Below are positions 1 through 7,538 of a stretch of DNA of 39,388 nucleotides, in pieces. The stretch is from NCBI RefSeq assembly GCF_014873855.1, contig NZ_JADBEL010000032.1:1-39388 (forward strand), read 5' to 3'. A program made the position numbers and the translations under genes. The notes under the pieces are model-generated. The model saw only the letters and a list, made by a program, of their open reading frames with translations, had not been told where the DNA came from and did no database searches. Origin of the DNA: Sporosarcina limicola (GTDB lineage Bacteria > Bacillota > Bacilli > Bacillales_A > Planococcaceae). Every line of letters begins with the position of its first letter. Positions within the stretch are counted from its first letter, which is position 1.

Positions 1-246
1 GCTTCGGTAGTGGCATTGGTCGCTTGATTGCGCAATCAGTCGCTTCGGTAGTGGCATTGGTCGCTTGATTGCGTTATCAGTCGCTTCGGTAGTGGGATTG
101 GTCGCTTGATTGCACAATCAGTCGCTTCGGTAGTGGCATTGGTCGCTTGATTGCACAATCAGTCGCTTCGATAGTGGCATTGGTCGCTTGATTGCGCAAT
201 CAGTCGCTTCGATAGTGGTATTGGTCGCTTGATTGCGTTATCAGTC
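1..246. repeat. 41-bp tandem repeat array, TCGCTT family
   Basis: Six copies of a 41-bp unit start at 1, 42, 83, 124, 165 and 206, with a partial seventh at 247; the array probably continues to the left of the window. Each unit is itself two related sub-units, one of 21 bp (TCGCTT-N4-AGTGG-N-ATTGG) and one of 20 bp (TCGCTT-GATTGC-N4-ATCAG). Copies differ by a few bases (for example GCGCAA, GCGTTA or GCACAA). I see no coding sense in it. It lies just beyond the terminator of the M20 hydrolase gene. A second array of the same family is at 14686-15067. Confidence 0.95.
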
Positions 247-258
247 GCTTCTTGAATA

Positions 259-300
259 TAAAAAAACTTCTTACTCCACAATACTCTGTGAAGTAAGAAA
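259..300 (-). terminator. Rho-independent terminator of the M20 hydrolase gene
   Basis: Read on the minus strand, a stem TTCTTACT.../...AGTAAGAA with a short loop is followed by seven T. It begins 13 bp after the stop codon of the gene at 313-1419. Confidence 0.85.
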
Positions 301-312
301 TTTCCATCTATT

Positions 313-1419
313 TCATTCATCCAAAAACGATGCTTTTTTCAACGCCGATGCCAGTACCCTAGCACCGATATCCAACGCTTCTCGATTGAATGTCATGTTA
401 GGATGATGAAGCCCTGGACCAAGGTCTGCACCAATGCCAATCATCGATGCCTTCAACTCCGGTTTATGAATTGTGTAAAAGTGGAAATCATCACTACCTG
501 AAGTCACGACTGCAGGCGCAAATCCATCTTCCCCAACCGTCTCCAAAATGGCTTCTTTCGCGATTGCCGCCGCTTCTTCAGATACTTCTGCAGCTGGCGT
601 ATAATCGCTCCAATCTAACACGATTTCTATGGCATATAGCTGAGCAATCGACTGTATCCCTTCTGAAATTCGTACTTTCAATTCGTTCAACACACTGTTT
701 GATTGTGAACGTGCATCGATTGCAAATGTCGCAGTCCCTGGAATAATATTGAGGCTTTCTCCCCCCGCTTGCACTTTCGTCAGTTTTGCGGAATAGGCTT
801 CATACGGTGAAAAGTTGATTGTCTTCACAAACTGCGCAATCGCAAAAAGTGGATCAAGCGCATTCTTTCCTTGATGCGGCCTCGCTCCATGTGCATCGTC
901 ACCTATTATCTTCCCTTCAAGGAATACGGCTGCACCATGATGGATCGCAGGTGTTACTTTTCCGAAAGGAATTTCTTCTTGCGGTCTTAAATGTACTCCA
1001 AACAAATGCGAGACACCATCGACGGCTCCCCTTTCAATCATCGAGTTCGCACCATTGCCTTTTTCTTCAGCTGGTTGGAAGATGAAACGGATTCGACTGC
1101 CAAGCTTTTCATCCTGTAAATAAGACAGCGCCCCTAACACCATCGACATATTCGCATCATGGCCACATGAATGATTCGCCTGATAAATGCCATCCACTTC
1201 CTGCCATAGCGCATCGATATCCGCACGAACCGCAATAATCCGCTCACCTTCTCCAATTTCTGCGATAACACCCGTCACATCGTCAAACGTATGATTTTGC
1301 ACGCCCATCTCCGTCAAAATTCCCGCAAGTTTCGCTGTTGTCTCAACCTCTTTCCAGCTCACTTCAGGATAAGTATGAAAATGATCGAACCATTTCCCGA
1401 CTTTCTCTTTAACTATCAA
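313..1419 (-). CDS. M20-family amidohydrolase (N-acyl-amino-acid hydrolase / carboxypeptidase type)
   Basis: A 368-residue metal-dependent amidase of the peptidase M20D group, which removes acyl groups from amino acids or related amides in the cytoplasm. Visible family motifs are ADIDAL, the metal-binding NHSCGHD near residue 85, PAEE near 116, HGARPHQGKNALD near 176, and a C-terminal GSDDFHFY followed by a conserved His in GLHHPN. The length is normal for the family and no signal peptide is seen. The start is a TTG at 1419, six bases after AGGGGTG; no better start exists in frame. It lies downstream of the glycosyltransferase/flippase pair on the same strand, separated by about 105 bp and only a weak hairpin, so read-through is possible. 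The true substrate cannot be told from sequence. Confidence 0.85.
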   Translation of the reverse strand: MIVKEKVGKWFDHFHTYPEVSWKEVETTAKLAGILTEMGVQNHTFDDVTGVIAEIGEGERIIAVRADIDALWQEVDGIYQANHSCGHDANMSMVLGALSYLQDEKLGSRIRFIFQPAEEKGNGANSMIERGAVDGVSHLFGVHLRPQEEIPFGKVTPAIHHGAAVFLEGKIIGDDAHGARPHQGKNALDPLFAIAQFVKTINFSPYEAYSAKLTKVQAGGESLNIIPGTATFAIDARSQSNSVLNELKVRISEGIQSIAQLYAIEIVLDWSDYTPAAEVSEEAAAIAKEAILETVGEDGFAPAVVTSGSDDFHFYTIHKPELKASMIGIGADLGPGLHHPNMTFNREALDIGARVLASALKKASFLDE

Positions 1420-1524
1420 TTAAAACACCCCTATCCTATCTTCTCTATCTTTATTAATAAATACTTCACATCTTTCAGAATAACCTATCTTTGCAAATAA
1501 AAACAGTCAGCTGTTATCAGTTTG

Positions 1525-2808
1525 TTATAATTTCCACTTCACTCTGGCATAGATAACAAGCATGACAAAGTTCGCCGCTGCACTAATAGCCGTACCGTAT
1601 GCAATCGACGAAGCACCGAATGCATCCATCATTAAGTAAATAACCGCGACGTTAATCCCTAAGACACTAATCACACTGAATATAACCGGCACCATCGAAT
1701 TGGCTTTGGCATAATAAAATCGTGTGATAAAGGTATTCGCAGCAAGGAAAAACATCGACAGCGCAAATGCACGGAAAATCGGCACTGTGATCAGGACGTC
1801 TTCCCTCGTAAATTCCCTACGTTCGAAAACAAGACTGACAAGCGGTTCCGCAAAAAAGTAAGCAACAGCTGTTGCTGGCGCAAGTAACACGACCAAATAG
1901 AGCATTCCCTTTTTATAGAGCTTGCGGATCGTCTCGATGTCACCCTCACCCTCTTTTTTACTCAATAGAGGGTAAATAACCGTTGTCACTGCAGTCATCA
2001 AAATGGCCTGTGGAAGACTCGTCAATTTCGAAGCAAGGTTGACAGCCATCATAATTCCGTCTTCAAACTGACCAGCTACAAATCGGTGTATCAAAATATA
2101 AAACTGCAACGACGCACCACCAAACAAAATCGGTAAAGCGATGACCCATATCCGCTTAATGTCATCAGACATCCCAAACGATGGTCTCAACGAATACAGT
2201 TTTGATTTCCGAAGACCGGCATACAGGAATCCCCCCATCAAAACGGCACCCAGCATAGCACCAATTCCATAAGATTCCGGTCCAAAAGTACTCGTCAGCA
2301 ACACTGCAATGCCAACGAAAGCGACATTATAGAGCAGAACGGCCATACTCGACAAATTATATTTGCCGTTGACATTAAGAACGCCACTCATCCATGTCGA
2401 TAACACAAGAATGATAGAAGAAGGCATCATCCAAAGATAGAGATTGCGTATCAATGCATACTCTTCAGCACTGCGATTTCTAAAAACCAGATGCAACACT
2501 GGATTCGTAAAGATAAGCAAAATAGCTGTAATCGACACCGCCGCTACAAGAATGGTCGTAAACGACTTGCGTACATACAAAGCCTTATCTGTTCTCGTCG
2601 AATGATAGACGGATATAAATGCCGTCGTCAATCCCCCACCCACGACAAGGTAAATGAAATTCGGTATTGTATACGCTGCCGTAATAGCATCGGCGGTATC
2701 CGACAACCCATACTGATTGCCAATCGCCACTTCCCTAAGAAAACCAAACAGTCTCGCCACAATATTAATGACTGCAACAGCACCGATAATTTTCATCATT
2801 TTACTCAT
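1525..2808 (-). CDS. MurJ/MviN-like lipid-linked oligosaccharide flippase
   Basis: A 427-residue polytopic membrane protein of the MOP (MurJ/MATE/polysaccharide exporter) superfamily. The N-terminus (ARLFGFLREVAIGNQYG, then TAYTIPNF-like and a G-rich turn before AFISVY) is typical of MurJ, which flips lipid II across the membrane. Hydrophobic segments run through the whole chain. It is shorter than classical MurJ (about 500 residues), suggesting about 12 rather than 14 membrane spans. Its ATG overlaps the stop of the upstream glycosyltransferase by 8 bp (ATGAGTAA), which implies translational coupling. Given that partner and the nearby surface genes, it may flip a wall-polysaccharide lipid intermediate rather than lipid II; this is inference. 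Confidence 0.8.
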   Translation of the reverse strand: MSKMMKIIGAVAVINIVARLFGFLREVAIGNQYGLSDTADAITAAYTIPNFIYLVVGGGLTTAFISVYHSTRTDKALYVRKSFTTILVAAVSITAILLIFTNPVLHLVFRNRSAEEYALIRNLYLWMMPSSIILVLSTWMSGVLNVNGKYNLSSMAVLLYNVAFVGIAVLLTSTFGPESYGIGAMLGAVLMGGFLYAGLRKSKLYSLRPSFGMSDDIKRIWVIALPILFGGASLQFYILIHRFVAGQFEDGIMMAVNLASKLTSLPQAILMTAVTTVIYPLLSKKEGEGDIETIRKLYKKGMLYLVVLLAPATAVAYFFAEPLVSLVFERREFTREDVLITVPIFRAFALSMFFLAANTFITRFYYAKANSMVPVIFSVISVLGINVAVIYLMMDAFGASSIAYGTAISAAANFVMLVIYARVKWKL

Positions 2809-3913
2809 TATGTCCTACCTGCCCCTTCCCAGCTGAACGATAAATCGACAGCAAATCCTGTAAAATCGTTTCATAAGAATTTTCCGCTATTTTCTGTTGG
2901 ATAACCGTTTCATTCATTAACATAGAAGCCGAATCTAACGCATTTCTAAGTCCTTCTGCCAATGAAACCGGATTCTTCGCTTCAACAAGAATGCCTGCGC
3001 CGCCACCCAATAAAAACGGCAAACCGCCGACATTCGTCGCAACTACTTTCGTCCCGGCCGCCATCGCCTCTAAAGCCACAAGTCCGAAGCCTTCATGATG
3101 AGATGGAAGTGCAAGAACATTCGATGCTGCCATCCATTGTGCCAAATCCACTTGTCCTAGTGGTTCTTTGAAGTGAATATCCTTCACATCTTTTTCACGA
3201 ATAAACGTCTGCAATACTTCGAAAAAGTTCGTATCTTTCCGTGATCCGACAATAAATAACTCTACTTCAGGAGTTGATTTCTTCAACAAAGCGAATGCTT
3301 CGACAAGTTCCAGCAAACCCTTCGCTTCAATGACATTTCCCACGAAGAGAATCACATTTTCTTCTATAGAAAGACCAAGCCCCTTCCTCGCTTCCTCTTT
3401 CGACACAGGCTTAAATATAGACGTGTTAACCCCCATACTCATCACATGGACGCGACTTTCCGGTACTTCAAATCGACCGATAACATCACTTTCCAATTTT
3501 TCCCCTACAACAATAACCGACTCTGCTTGCTGTAATATCTGCTTTGTCAAATTAGCGATGCGTGCGCTTTTCGCCGCCATTTTGTCAATGTCGCCTCCAT
3601 GAACTGTCACGACATAAGGAATGCCCATCATCTTTTTACCTACTAATGAAATGAATCCCGTTGGAAATGCATAATGCGCATGCGTCAAAGACAATCGCTT
3701 CCGATTTTTCGCCATGTACATAAAAGAACGGCAAAACCACGTTATGTATTTCTTCAATGTCGTTAACTTACCTTTACTAGGATTATCGATTACGATGACA
3801 TCAACAGCTTGTCCTGCTGACTGAAGAAGTCCGACTTGATTTTCAACGAAAATTCCGAACGTCGGATGCTCCGGCGACGGATACATATTACTGAATACCA
3901 CTATTTTCTCCAT
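2801..3913 (-). CDS. GT4-family glycosyltransferase
   Basis: A GT-B fold retaining glycosyltransferase of about 370 residues, likely adding a sugar to a lipid- or polymer-linked cell-surface glycan on the cytoplasmic face of the membrane. The N-terminal half has SNMYPS...FVENQ and HAHYAFPTGF...VTVHGGD. The C-terminal half has LFVGNVIEAKG and the nucleotide-sugar motif SHHEGFGLVALEAMAAG, whose E-x7-E pattern is diagnostic of GT4. I place the start at the ATG at 3913 (MEKIVVFSN), preceded by GGGATGAGA. A longer frame up to 3940 would add nine unrelated residues and reach the edge of a dispersed repeat. It resembles TuaC-type enzymes, but the donor sugar and acceptor cannot be assigned. It forms an operon with the MurJ-like gene. 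Confidence 0.85.
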   Translation of the reverse strand: MEKIVVFSNMYPSPEHPTFGIFVENQVGLLQSAGQAVDVIVIDNPSKGKLTTLKKYITWFCRSFMYMAKNRKRLSLTHAHYAFPTGFISLVGKKMMGIPYVVTVHGGDIDKMAAKSARIANLTKQILQQAESVIVVGEKLESDVIGRFEVPESRVHVMSMGVNTSIFKPVSKEEARKGLGLSIEENVILFVGNVIEAKGLLELVEAFALLKKSTPEVELFIVGSRKDTNFFEVLQTFIREKDVKDIHFKEPLGQVDLAQWMAASNVLALPSHHEGFGLVALEAMAAGTKVVATNVGGLPFLLGGGAGILVEAKNPVSLAEGLRNALDSASMLMNETVIQQKIAENSYETILQDLLSIYRSAGKGQVGHNE

Positions 3914-3940
3914 TAAATTCTCATCCCATCTTTCAATCAA

Positions 3941-4120
3941 ATACGCTAAGACGTATTTGCGCCCAAATTTTTATCGAGCTTGCTCGATAAATTCCTCTGA
4001 AAAATCGCATGTATCCGCCGAAAGCTTTAACTTTATTCAGCTGGAGTTTAAACCCTCACTGAATTGTCTACATATTCCGCATCATCTCCCCACTTGTAGA
4101 AGTGGAAGATGAATGCCAAA
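3941..4120. repeat. Dispersed intergenic repeat, copy A
   Basis: This gene-free stretch starts with an inverted repeat (AATACG...CGTATTTGCGCCC) shared with the element at 28253. It then holds a palindrome TTTATCGAGC/GCTCGATAAA at 3970-3991, a segment (ATCCGCCGAAAGCTTTAAC then TTATTCAGC) resembling 28412-28441, and a hairpin CCACTT/AAGTGG near 4090-4108 that matches, with changed bases, the one at about 25337-25360. It abuts the 5' end of the glycosyltransferase gene. It looks like a non-autonomous mobile or structured element; no coding potential is seen. Confidence 0.6.
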
Positions 4121-4175
4121 TTAAGTTAAACTAGCCGATAACACCAATGTTTTTATTTCACGATTATAACATACA

Positions 4176-4218
4176 ACATGACCTTCAGCCTTTTAGACGG
4201 CAGATTACATGACCTTCA
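4176..4218. promoter_or_regulatory. Direct repeat ACATGACCTTCA, candidate operator
   Basis: The 12-mer ACATGACCTTCA occurs at 4176-4187 and 4207-4218, 31 bp apart, close to three helical turns. It lies in the divergent spacer between the glycosyltransferase and the NlpC/P60 gene. No regulator is recognised. Confidence 0.3.
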
Positions 4219-4250
4219 ATTCAGTACCGTAGTGCCCTAAAATTCACGAC

Positions 4251-4289
4251 AAAAAACCATTTGACTCGACCTAATCCCCTATCAAATGG
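4251..4289 (-). terminator. Hairpin with minus-strand T-tract, possible terminator or attenuator
   Basis: CCATTTGA (4257-4264) pairs with TCAAATGG (4282-4289). On the minus strand the stem is followed by six T. No gene ends here on that strand, so it may be an attenuator in the leader of the glycosyltransferase operon or a barrier to antisense transcription. Confidence 0.4.
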
Positions 4290-4325
4290 CAATTTTCGTG
4301 TTTTATTCTATTCAACCGACAGCAT

Positions 4326-4353
4326 TGTAATCTTATTGTAATGTAACTGTAAC
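4326..4353 (+). promoter_or_regulatory. Triple WalR (YycF)-like box
   Basis: TGTAAT (4326-4331), TGTAAT (4337-4342) and TGTAAC (4348-4353) stand at an exact 11-bp period. Adjacent pairs match the known WalR consensus of two TGT(A/T)A(A/T/C) hexamers separated by five bases. The site ends about 22 bp upstream of a -10 element and precedes an NlpC/P60 wall hydrolase, the classic WalRK target class. Confidence 0.7.
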
Positions 4354-4373
4354 CGAATTGATGGTTTAGCTGT

Positions 4374-4381
4374 GCTAAGAT
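4374..4381 (+). promoter_or_regulatory. Candidate promoter -10 (near-extended) for the NlpC/P60 gene
   Basis: TAAGAT at 4376-4381 is preceded by GTGC, giving a weak extended -10. No good -35 lies 17 bp upstream, as is common for promoters needing an activator; the WalR-like box ends at 4353. Confidence 0.4.
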
Positions 4382-4437
4382 GTTCACAGACAAAGCACAC
4401 TGTATCTATATGTGCGAAAGGGGAATTTGAGCAACTG

Positions 4438-5346
4438 ATGAAACGATTCTTGTTTTTTATTTCGGCAAGCTTACTGATTTCAATGTCCATTCCATCCATG
4501 GCTTCAGCAAATTCAACAACTTCGCTCGTAAATACAGCGCGCGCCTATATGGGTACACCCTATTCATACGGAGGGTCAACCACTTCCGGTTTCGACTGCT
4601 CAGGATATACGCAATTCGTCTTCAATAAAGCAGGGACTTCCATCCCAAGATCTACAGGGCCACAGTATGCTATGGGAACATCTGTCGCAAAAAGTGATCT
4701 TAAAACAGGAGATCTTGTATTCTTCAATACAAGTGGACATGGCGTTTCACACGTCGGAATCTATATCGGAAGCAGCGGATTCATTCACGCTTCAACAAGC
4801 AGGGGCGTCATGGTTTCTTCCATCTATGACCCAGCCTATTGGGGTAGCCGTTATATAGGTGCTCGCCGCGTGAATGATTCTGCTCCAGTAAGAATGGTTG
4901 CAGCTGCCAACGAAGCACCGACAACTGACAAGTTGGTTAACTATGCTACTCGTGAAGATGTTGCTGAAATACTTGTTAAAGAACTTGGTTTGGAGAAAAA
5001 AAGCTCCCAATCACCTTATTCAGACGTTTCAGCTAGCCATCCAAAACTTGATGCAATCCTGGCTGTTTCGGATGCAGGATTATTTTCAGGCAAAGACGGG
5101 ACATTTAATCCCGATGGTCATTTGACACGTGCCCAACTTGCAAAAGTTATTGTGGAGGCATTCCACCTTAAAGGTTCGTCCGAAACTTCATTTGAAGATG
5201 TTCCTAAAGACCATTGGGCAAATGAATATATCAACATTCTTTCCTTCAATAACGTAACAAAAGGGTATGGAGATGGAAATTTCGGTTTGAATGATAATGT
5301 TACCGAAAAGCAACTCAAGGCAATTATCAATCGCCTAAACAATTGA
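4438..5346 (+). CDS. Secreted NlpC/P60 peptidoglycan endopeptidase with SLH domains
   Basis: A 302-residue wall hydrolase that should cleave D-gamma-glutamyl-diamino-acid bonds in stem peptides outside the cell. Residues 1-24 form a signal peptide ending ASA. The NlpC/P60 domain follows, with catalytic Cys54 (FDCSGY), His105 (VSHVGIYIG) and His117. SLH repeats fill the C-terminus (SDVSASHPKLDAI...FNPDGHLTRAQLAKV and FEDVPKDHWANEYI...), the wall-anchoring signal. I start at ATG 4438, since the signal peptide begins there; a longer open frame to 4372 overlaps the promoter. AAAGGGG is 14 bases upstream, rather far, and a CTG at 4435 is possible. Regulation by WalR is suggested by the box at 4326-4353. 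The terminator follows at 5353. Confidence 0.9.
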   Translation: MKRFLFFISASLLISMSIPSMASANSTTSLVNTARAYMGTPYSYGGSTTSGFDCSGYTQFVFNKAGTSIPRSTGPQYAMGTSVAKSDLKTGDLVFFNTSGHGVSHVGIYIGSSGFIHASTSRGVMVSSIYDPAYWGSRYIGARRVNDSAPVRMVAAANEAPTTDKLVNYATREDVAEILVKELGLEKKSSQSPYSDVSASHPKLDAILAVSDAGLFSGKDGTFNPDGHLTRAQLAKVIVEAFHLKGSSETSFEDVPKDHWANEYINILSFNNVTKGYGDGNFGLNDNVTEKQLKAIINRLNN

Positions 5347-5352
5347 CTCTTG

Positions 5353-5396
5353 AAGACTGGGTGTTCTGTTTATAGAGCATCCAGTCTTATTTTTTT
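5353..5396 (+). terminator. Rho-independent terminator of the NlpC/P60 gene
   Basis: A long stem (AAGACTGG.../...CCAGTCTT) with a short loop is followed by a run of T broken by one A. It starts seven bases after the stop codon. Confidence 0.93.
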
Positions 5397-5433
5397 GGAG
5401 TTAATCAATAAATAGTTATCTATGAAGATAGCT

Positions 5434-5462
5434 TTGCACTGCTATCACTGGTAAACTAAAAC
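5434..5462 (+). promoter_or_regulatory. Candidate sigma-A promoter for the SLH amidase
   Basis: TTGCAC (5434-5439) and TAAAAC (5457-5462) are separated by 17 bp, about 30 bp before the start codon at 5493. An imperfect inverted repeat AGTTATCT/AGATAGCT lies just upstream (5414-5432). Confidence 0.35.
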
Positions 5463-5492
5463 TACGACTCTAGTAAATCAAGGGAGGACACA

Positions 5493-7328
5493 ATGAGAAC
5501 AATTAAGTGGGCTGCTGTACTATCAATGATTTTCGCTCTCGTTACCATGGTCCCGGGGCATTCTTCTGCGCAGTTTAAATTTTCAGATGTAAAACCCATT
5601 GAGGATTTTTACGAACAGGTTCATTACATAGCAGACCTCGGCATCATTAACAAAGCGGAAAAATTCAATCCAAGCAACAATCTGACACGGGCGCAAGCGG
5701 CGAAAATGCTTGTTATCGCTGCAAAAAAAAGTAGTGCTTCTACTCCATCTATAGTTATCAAAGACATTAACCAGAAAAAGTACCCAGAACAATATAAGTA
5801 TGCCAGTAAAGCAGTAGCACTAGGTTTTTTCGAATTGGGAGCAGACAATCGTTTCAAACCTAATGAAAAATTAAAGCGGGATGAAATGGGTAATGCATTA
5901 GCGGTCGCTTTCAATCTTTCAGAAAAAGATAAACCTCTTCTACTTACTGATATGGCTAAGCACGAATATGCAAATCGCATCAACGGATTATACTATGCTG
6001 GAATTACAATAGGTGATGACGGCAAGTTTCTCCCAAATGACTATCTAACACGTAAACAATTCGCATTATTTGTTGCAAGAGCATTGAATGATAAATTTAA
6101 AGTACCCGTAAATTTACCTGATCAAACATCGAAAACCTATTTCGCAAAAGTCAAAACAGGTGGAGATATTCTAAATGTGCGCTCTAAACCATCTGTGCAA
6201 GGAACCGTCATTAAAAAATTAAAAGACGGGCAGATTGTCGAAGTCGTAAGTAAATCTGGTGATTGGTTACACATTCTTCTTGATAACGGAGAAGGTTATA
6301 TAAACAACCGATTTACTGTCGAAGCAGGAACAGAAACTCCTACAGACGAAGTAGAAGTTCCTAAAGAAAAACCTACCGAAGTAGAAGTTCCTAAAGAAAA
6401 ACCTACCGAAGTAGAAGTTCCTAAAGAAGAGCCTACCGAAGGAGAAGTTCCTAAAGAAGAGCCTACCGAAGGAGAGGTTCCTAAAGAAGAGCCTACCGAA
6501 GGAGAAGTTCCTAAAGAAGAGCCTACCGAAGGAGAAGTTCCCGAGGAAAACCTTGAAGAACCTATTACCTCTGGAAACTTGACTGGGAAAGTGACAGTCA
6601 AAAGTTTGAATGTCAGGGAAAGTACAGGGACAAACTCTGCTATCATCGCGAAATTAACAATTGGTCAACGTGTGGAGGTACTTTTGCTTGATGGCTATTG
6701 GGCAAAAGTTAGGGTTAATTCACAAACAGGATATGTTCATAAGTCCTATTTAAAATTGATTAACAACACTGGGAATATCTTAGAGAATAGAATCATCGTA
6801 GTTGACGCAGGCCATGGCGCACATGATCCAGGCACTTCAAAAAATAAAGTAACCGAAAAAAGCATCACGTTAAAAGTAGCCAAACTTGTCGAAGCTAAGC
6901 TCAAAAACGCAGGTGCAAAGGTATTGATGATACGTTCGGACGATACATTCCTTTCCTTAGAACAGCGTCCCGCATTTGCAAAGAAAAATTTTGCTGAAAC
7001 GTTCGTATCTATTCATGTGAATTCAGCAGCGCCTTCTGCAAAAGGCACTGAAACATACTTTGACTCTTCTACGAATCCGAACTCAGCAGAGAGTAAGACT
7101 TTGGCTACCTATATCCAAAATAACCTTATCAAAAATGCGAATATGGTCAACCGTGGTGTAAAAGACAACCGCTTTATTGTCATTAAACAAAATAATGTTG
7201 CCGCTGTACTCGTTGAACTCGGTTTCATCTCAAACTCGGAGGACTTTCAAAAGCTGACGAGCGACATCTATTTAGAAATCTATGCAGAATCAATCTATCA
7301 AGGTCTAGTACAATACTATTCACAATAA
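5493..7328 (+). CDS. SLH-anchored N-acetylmuramoyl-L-alanine amidase (Amidase_3)
   Basis: A 611-residue exported wall amidase that cuts between MurNAc and L-Ala. Order of parts: signal peptide (about 1-27, ending SSAQ), three SLH repeats (about 28-210), an SH3b domain (about 215-280), a charged repeat linker of 10-residue units (VEVPKEKPTE type, about 286-355), a second SH3b domain (about 364-426), and the catalytic domain (about 433-611). Zinc ligands are His441 in DAGHG, Glu455 in TEKSI and His508 in SIHVNS; Glu575 in VELGF is the catalytic acid. The architecture is LytC-like. GGGAGG sits upstream of ATG 5493. It is followed by a strong terminator, so it is probably monocistronic. Confidence 0.93.
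   Translation: MRTIKWAAVLSMIFALVTMVPGHSSAQFKFSDVKPIEDFYEQVHYIADLGIINKAEKFNPSNNLTRAQAAKMLVIAAKKSSASTPSIVIKDINQKKYPEQYKYASKAVALGFFELGADNRFKPNEKLKRDEMGNALAVAFNLSEKDKPLLLTDMAKHEYANRINGLYYAGITIGDDGKFLPNDYLTRKQFALFVARALNDKFKVPVNLPDQTSKTYFAKVKTGGDILNVRSKPSVQGTVIKKLKDGQIVEVVSKSGDWLHILLDNGEGYINNRFTVEAGTETPTDEVEVPKEKPTEVEVPKEKPTEVEVPKEEPTEGEVPKEEPTEGEVPKEEPTEGEVPKEEPTEGEVPEENLEEPITSGNLTGKVTVKSLNVRESTGTNSAIIAKLTIGQRVEVLLLDGYWAKVRVNSQTGYVHKSYLKLINNTGNILENRIIVVDAGHGAHDPGTSKNKVTEKSITLKVAKLVEAKLKNAGAKVLMIRSDDTFLSLEQRPAFAKKNFAETFVSIHVNSAAPSAKGTETYFDSSTNPNSAESKTLATYIQNNLIKNANMVNRGVKDNRFIVIKQNNVAAVLVELGFISNSEDFQKLTSDIYLEIYAESIYQGLVQYYSQ
6348..6557 (+). repeat. 30-bp in-frame tandem repeat in the amidase linker
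   Basis: Seven units of 30 bp start at 6348 and repeat to 6557; the first six are nearly identical and the last is degenerate. Each encodes ten residues of the type E-(V/G)-E-V-P-K-E-(K/E)-P-T. Because the unit is a multiple of three, copy number can change the linker length without frameshift. Confidence 0.95.
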
Positions 7329-7340
7329 AAACAAAATATA

Positions 7341-7374
7341 CCATAGAGAATGAATTCATTCTCTATGGTTTTTT
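7341..7374 (+). terminator. Rho-independent terminator of the amidase gene
   Basis: A perfect 12-bp stem CCATAGAGAATG/CATTCTCTATGG with loop AATT is followed by six T. Confidence 0.95.
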
Positions 7375-7424
7375 GATATCCATCAACACTGAAATGTATT
7401 GTGAAGTTACCAAAATATTCACTT

Positions 7425-7437
7425 GTTGATTATCAAC
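7425..7437. promoter_or_regulatory. Perfect palindrome GTTGATTATCAAC upstream of the 5'-nucleotidase
   Basis: A 13-bp perfect dyad about 100 bp before the start codon at 7539. Its position suits an operator or an element of the promoter, but I cannot name a regulator and see no clear -35/-10 pair. Confidence 0.25.
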
Positions 7438-7538
7438 CTCGATGATACACTTAAATTATACGCAAACTCATTATCATTACATAGATTCATAAAGTTGGTG
7501 AGGATGCAAAAAAACATAACAAGGAAGGAAGGTGCATT

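Noticed and set aside
3970..4353. c-di-AMP (ydaO) or c-di-GMP riboswitch upstream of the NlpC/P60 gene
   Set aside because: The conserved cores of these riboswitches are not present; the structure seen is a repeat element, a hairpin and a WalR-like box.
7441..7480. Fur box (CATTATCATTA) upstream of the 5'-nucleotidase
   Set aside because: Only half of the 7-1-7 dyad matches; the other half is absent, so support is too weak.
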